Assembly: GCA_023146575.1 (NCBI GenBank)
Contig: JAGLBU010000047.1
Coordinates: 1-9,061 of the forward strand
From: Methylococcales bacterium
GTDB lineage: Bacteria > Pseudomonadota > Gammaproteobacteria > Methylococcales > Methylomonadaceae
Direction of reading: 5' to 3'
Length of the DNA stretch: 9,061 nt
Position numbers and translations under genes: made by a program. Below, piece by piece: positions 5,596 through 9,061 of this stretch; position 1 is the stretch's first letter; each line of letters opens with the position of its first letter. The notes beneath the pieces are model-generated. The model was not told the origin of the DNA. It ran no database searches and worked only from the letters and a program-made list of their open reading frames with translations.

Positions 5596-8449
5596 AAGTT
5601 GCCCTCAAATTTCCCGTATCTTTTGCGGTCATTTTAAATAAAGTTCCGCCATCTTTTTGTTTTTTACCGCTTATTTTTACCCCTGAATGGGTTGTTACTT
5701 TACATTTTTTATGCAAACCCATTAGGCTAAACTCAAGGGGTTGATGTCCTTTGAGTCTAAATTCAACCACTCTTGAGCGTGTATTTACCTTTTTTATATC
5801 CCATTGCATGACTCGTGCATTGGCATTTTTAAGGTAAGGGTATTGGTTATTTTTGTCGGTTAAATTTAATTCTACGGTGGCTTGATTTCGTTCTAATGAG
5901 ACAAATAAGCCTTGTGGGAGTTTTCGATACCCTGAAACACCTTCTGATAAAATAAAATCAGGGTGTAAACTTTGGTCTTCAAGTCGAAAAGTTGTAAGAT
6001 CTTCAGCACCATGAAAGCGCCAACCATTATCAAGTTTTTCATAAACAACCGAGCGAAAAGCATCTAATCTTTGAGTGTATTCGCTGATCCATAAGGGCTG
6101 TGTTTCTTGTGCCATTGCCCAGTCATAGACCCTGCGTAATGCACGAACTGAGGCTAATCTATCCCCTGAATAAAAATGATAATAAATACTAATGGGTTTA
6201 AAGCGTCTGGGAAGATTGGTCATATCAAAAGTTTCAATCACGCGCTGAAAACCATAATAAGGCCCTAGCCAATCGTTGGTATAAACATTTTCATTTTGGA
6301 TTTGAGCATAGGGTTGAAAATATTTTCCGCGCACAATACCGCTCGCCGATACATTGGTAACCGACTCCATGCCTTTACGCATTACACTATCGCCGCCATT
6401 TAAATTGACGACATTCATTTTTTTTGTCCACATCAAGGCTTCTTCATTAGGTAAACAATCCCCTGTCCACAAAAAAACTTTGGTTGTTTTACCTTTTGGC
6501 GCTAAGACCTTATTAATATAATCAATTGAACCTTTTATTTCTCGCTCAGCACTATAGGTATAATTTGGAATCGGTAAATGGTAAGACCCTTTTTCAGCTT
6601 TAAACACCTCTTTTTTAGCCTTATTATTGGTATCAGCAGGCTTATCGTTTCGGGTTTCATGGGCTAACACCCAATCAAAAGGGTGACTAAAGGAATGACT
6701 GGCGATTTCAACATTGGGTAATTTGAAAATTTCACGGGCAATGTCTTCTAATTCAGGGCTTAAGTCAGGCTTTAAACCCGCTTTACCAATTTCACCCTCA
6801 ATAATAGAAACCGTATGCGGTAGAGAATTAGGCACAAAAAATTCATCACTGATTAATTTAGCGGAATAGCGATCACCGCCTAATTCGGTTTTATTATAAA
6901 AACCATCGCCGTCAATATGAATGGTTAAAATACGATTACCGCTTTCGGTGGTGTGATCTGGTACGGGAATTTTTTTTAATTTTAAAGCGGCTTTTAAAAA
7001 CTCAAATGGATTAAGCACCCAACGGGTATATGCTTCATATTCAATTAAAGTGGGTACCATTTGTGTGACATAGGGATCAACCGCAACCCCTCCCCACGAG
7101 CTAATAAAAACAGGGGTTAACACTTGATCTTCCTGATCGATAATTTGTAACCAAGACTCCTTATCATCTTTTTTTTTTATCAAAGGTAAATCGAAAGTAC
7201 GCAGTTGTGGTTTTATTTCAAAGCCCATATTTTCAGATAAAACCTCCATATCCAGTGGCATTACTAATTCAGTTTGTTGATAGCTAATTCCTAAGCGTTC
7301 ACTTAACGCTTGGTGTCCCGCTAGGGTGTAGCCTCCCATAAAAGCGATTGGAATATTTTGGTTGATTTGTCGAAGCGCCCATGTTCCAAGTATCTCATCG
7401 CGGTCAGGTTTCTCTTTACCCAACCAAATAACAATGCCCGCATATTGCCCTTTTAAAATTTCTTCAGGTAAGCCTTTTTCACTAATATTTCGATAATCAG
7501 GCACATAACCTAAATATTCCAGTGGCATGGCTAAAAACCGATGAATTTCATGACTCGCCAATTTTTGGTCATAAGAATCAAATAAAAATAAGACTTTTCG
7601 AGGGACTAAGCTGATACTACCCACGCCCATATAATCTAAAGCAGGGGTGCTAATCCACGGTACAAAACCATGTTCGGTAATTTTTTTAGCCGCTTTTTCA
7701 GCCTCATCGCGTCTGGATGGCGGTAAATAATCAATCGACACCACAGGTAAATTATATTTATCTTTCGCCTCATTAAGCTTTCCAATCAACCATTCACGAT
7801 CGCCTTCACTGACGTCGGTGTAGGCTTTTTTCTCAGCATTCCAGCGATGATATAACGATTCTGCAACGACACCATCGGCAAGACTCGCCGCCTGTTCTAA
7901 TATTTCAAAGCCACGATTGAACAATAATCCCACGCCTTTGTATTGGCTTTTCATAGATTTAAGTAATTTCACCATCCCCTCTTGTTGGCGAGTACGTTCT
8001 TCAGGGGTTTTGGCAAATAAATTAAAACTGTCCATCGTATCGAGAAAAAAACCACGATAACCACGTTTCCACAGCGCTTTCATCCGTTGATTGAGTAAAA
8101 AGTCATGCCAGCCTTGTGACGTCATATCCATCACCGCACTGTTCCATGCTTTATTTTCAGTTTTTTTCCAAGAGGCTTGAATTTTTTTAAACCATGGACG
8201 GGTCGAGTCTTCTTCACCAATACTTAAATAGGCATAGACTTTTACCCCACGTTTTTTTAAATACGCAAGTTCCTCAGCAGAGGTATTTTCAGCTTCTAAG
8301 ACCACACGTTTATAGGTGGCTAATAAATCCACGGGGGGCTTGGTGGCGTAAAAAAAAGCTGTTGAAGGCATCTTTGTTTCGCTGTAGCCATAACTTGAAA
8401 AAAAGACTGCCAAAAAACAAAGTCCGAGTCGTAACAATCGCATCATCAT
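5585..8449 (-). CDS. pelA: Pel polysaccharide hydrolase/deacetylase PelA
   Basis: PelA is a periplasmic two-enzyme protein that cleaves and partly de-N-acetylates Pel, a GalNAc-rich polymer. At 954 residues it is close to the Pseudomonas protein (about 950). Residues 1-23 are a signal peptide, with likely cleavage after YGYS. Residues about 28-280 form a TIM-barrel hydrolase of the endo-alpha-1,4-polygalactosaminidase type, with YAYLSIGE (72-79), GFFLDTMDS (133-141) and a candidate catalytic Glu197 in VVAESLY. A Rossmann-like segment (about 285-380) follows. The polysaccharide deacetylase domain (about 505-790) has HIDGDGF with Asp513 and Asp515, and SHSFSHPF with metal-ligand His585 and His589; their spacing fits the Asp528/Asp530/His600/His604 set I recall for Pseudomonas PelA. 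The end (about 810-954) looks beta-rich. Three consecutive ATGs start the gene, 3 bases after the pelG stop, with only a weak ribosome site, so coupling to pelG is likely. The stop lies inside pelB. A 10-base poly(A) tract interrupts the middle. Confidence 0.95.
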   Translation of the reverse strand: MMMRLLRLGLCFLAVFFSSYGYSETKMPSTAFFYATKPPVDLLATYKRVVLEAENTSAEELAYLKKRGVKVYAYLSIGEEDSTRPWFKKIQASWKKTENKAWNSAVMDMTSQGWHDFLLNQRMKALWKRGYRGFFLDTMDSFNLFAKTPEERTRQQEGMVKLLKSMKSQYKGVGLLFNRGFEILEQAASLADGVVAESLYHRWNAEKKAYTDVSEGDREWLIGKLNEAKDKYNLPVVSIDYLPPSRRDEAEKAAKKITEHGFVPWISTPALDYMGVGSISLVPRKVLFLFDSYDQKLASHEIHRFLAMPLEYLGYVPDYRNISEKGLPEEILKGQYAGIVIWLGKEKPDRDEILGTWALRQINQNIPIAFMGGYTLAGHQALSERLGISYQQTELVMPLDMEVLSENMGFEIKPQLRTFDLPLIKKKDDKESWLQIIDQEDQVLTPVFISSWGGVAVDPYVTQMVPTLIEYEAYTRWVLNPFEFLKAALKLKKIPVPDHTTESGNRILTIHIDGDGFYNKTELGGDRYSAKLISDEFFVPNSLPHTVSIIEGEIGKAGLKPDLSPELEDIAREIFKLPNVEIASHSFSHPFDWVLAHETRNDKPADTNNKAKKEVFKAEKGSYHLPIPNYTYSAEREIKGSIDYINKVLAPKGKTTKVFLWTGDCLPNEEALMWTKKMNVVNLNGGDSVMRKGMESVTNVSASGIVRGKYFQPYAQIQNENVYTNDWLGPYYGFQRVIETFDMTNLPRRFKPISIYYHFYSGDRLASVRALRRVYDWAMAQETQPLWISEYTQRLDAFRSVVYEKLDNGWRFHGAEDLTTFRLEDQSLHPDFILSEGVSGYRKLPQGLFVSLERNQATVELNLTDKNNQYPYLKNANARVMQWDIKKVNTRSRVVEFRLKGHQPLEFSLMGLHKKCKVTTHSGVKISGKKQKDGGTLFKMTAKDTGNLRATCGY
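5602..5606 (-). promoter_or_regulatory. Shine-Dalgarno site for pelB, inside the pelA 3' end
   Basis: On the minus strand GAGGG is followed, after GAGG and a 7-base spacer, by the GTG at 5595-5593. The site lies within the last codons of pelA, whose stop (5587-5585) is downstream of the pelB start. It decides the GTG start and supports coupled translation of the two genes. Confidence 0.75.
7169..7178 (-). repeat. 10-base poly(A) tract in pelA (coding strand)
   Basis: Ten T on the plus strand read as ten A in the pelA message, spanning the last base of the Ile424 codon and Lys425-427 codons (ATA AAA AAA AAA). The tract lies between the hydrolase and deacetylase domains. One extra A leads to TGA two codons past the tract; one missing A leads to TAA after about 18 more codons. 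It is thus a possible slippage site that would yield a hydrolase-only product of roughly 430-445 residues. Confidence 0.9.
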
Positions 8450-8452
8450 TAA

Positions 8453-9061
8453 TTACCGTTGTAGCATGAAAGTTTCATATTCAAGTCGTATTAATTTACG
8501 GTCTAACAAGACAAATCCTGCAAAAGTGGTCATAAAAATCGCAACTGCAAAACCATAGCCGTAAAAACTTGCGCCTAAGTGTTGGGATAATAAGGTTAAG
8601 GCTAAATTTGCCAAAGCAAAAAAGCTGCATAACCCTAAAATTATATAGCGTTTATCTAAATAAAACAGGACGTTAAATACGCCTAATAAAATAACCTGAA
8701 CCCCCACCGCCGCCACGTCAATACTGAACAATAAGCTGTAATTTGTGGAAATATTGAATAAGGTTAAAATATCATCTGCCATATAGATTAAAGCTATGGC
8801 CGTAATGCCTTGTACTTTAAAAATTTCAACAAAACTTAAGCGCACGGTTGCAATCATTGAGGCTTTAAGTGTGCGAATTTTTGCTAAGGGTGCGCCTTCT
8901 CGAATCGCCCCATAAAACGCCTCAGATTTATCCACGAAATCAGCTTCCATGCGTAATAAAAACACGGCCATCCCTGGGATGGTGGAAAGATAGGCTAAAA
9001 AAATCGGGGGATCGTAAATCACCGCACTGCGTAGAGGGCCAATAATGACTTCAGAGGTTAA
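8453..9061 (-). CDS. pelG: Pel exopolysaccharide transporter PelG (C-terminal part, 5' end outside window)
   Basis: PelG is a multi-spanning inner-membrane protein of the polysaccharide flippase-like (MATE/MOP) fold, thought to form the Pel synthase/transport complex with PelD, PelE and PelF. The frame stays open to the window edge, leaving 202 residues of a protein that is about 456 residues in Pseudomonas. The GTG at 9022 is internal, since GPLRSA before it continues a conserved PelG stretch. Recognisable blocks are YDPPIFLAYLSTIPGMAVFL, RMEADFVDK, EIFKVQG, VGVQVILLGVFNVLFYLD, FYGYGFA and the ending RLEYETFM. Five hydrophobic segments are visible (partial numbering about 19-36, 79-103, 110-134, 139-159, 165-186). 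It is followed after 3 bases by pelA, whereas in Pseudomonas pelG is the last gene of the operon. The remaining pel genes and the promoter are presumably beyond the right edge. Confidence 0.93.
   Translation of the reverse strand, partial: LTSEVIIGPLRSAVIYDPPIFLAYLSTIPGMAVFLLRMEADFVDKSEAFYGAIREGAPLAKIRTLKASMIATVRLSFVEIFKVQGITAIALIYMADDILTLFNISTNYSLLFSIDVAAVGVQVILLGVFNVLFYLDKRYIILGLCSFFALANLALTLLSQHLGASFYGYGFAVAIFMTTFAGFVLLDRKLIRLEYETFMLQR

Noticed and set aside
1315..8449. Wholly new polysaccharide or surface system
   Set aside because: The domain order, lengths and active-site spacing match PelA and PelB, and the neighbour matches PelG, so this is a variant of the known Pel system.
9020..9022. 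GTG as the start of the rightmost minus-strand gene
   Set aside because: The frame continues open to the window edge and the residues before it (GPLRSA) fit the PelG family, so it is an internal Val codon.

Overview
The window is a piece of an A+T-rich Gram-negative chromosome, most likely gammaproteobacterial. It encodes outer-membrane and peptidoglycan-binding proteins together with the Gram-negative form of Pel exopolysaccharide machinery, which includes a PelB with a C-terminal beta-barrel. I cannot name the genus from sequence alone. Coding density is very high: the only gap of note is about 70 bases (856-928), and no stretch over 300 bases lacks a gene.

Left part, plus strand. Bases 1-855 are the 3' portion of a gene for an OmpA-family protein: the end of a von Willebrand A-like domain, a calcium-binding thrombospondin type 3-like linker and a C-terminal peptidoglycan-binding OmpA domain. 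It ends at a strong intrinsic terminator (881-914). Next comes a complete msrB, methionine-(R)-sulfoxide reductase (929-1318).

Right part, minus strand. Reading from the right edge, three tightly packed genes are the distal end of a Pel polysaccharide operon. They are pelG (inner-membrane transport subunit, 5' end outside the window), pelA (periplasmic hydrolase/deacetylase) and pelB (membrane-anchored TPR scaffold fused to an outer-membrane beta-barrel). The pelG-pelA gap is 3 bases and pelA-pelB overlap by 11 bases, so they are almost certainly co-transcribed and translationally coupled. PelG would move the nascent N-acetylhexosamine polymer across the inner membrane with partners encoded upstream, PelA would trim and partly deacetylate it in the periplasm, and PelB would guide it through the outer membrane.

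Points of interest. The order G-A-B differs from the A-B-C-D-E-F-G order of Pseudomonas aeruginosa, and no pelC follows pelB. PelB is longer than the Pseudomonas protein and contains a run of near-identical 34-residue repeats that looks recently amplified. pelA carries a 10-base poly(A) tract between its hydrolase and deacetylase domains where a one-base slip would truncate the protein. The pelB and msrB stop codons overlap tail to tail inside a small inverted repeat. I see no RNA genes, CRISPR array, insertion sequence or attachment site. This is a variant of a known system, not a wholly new one.
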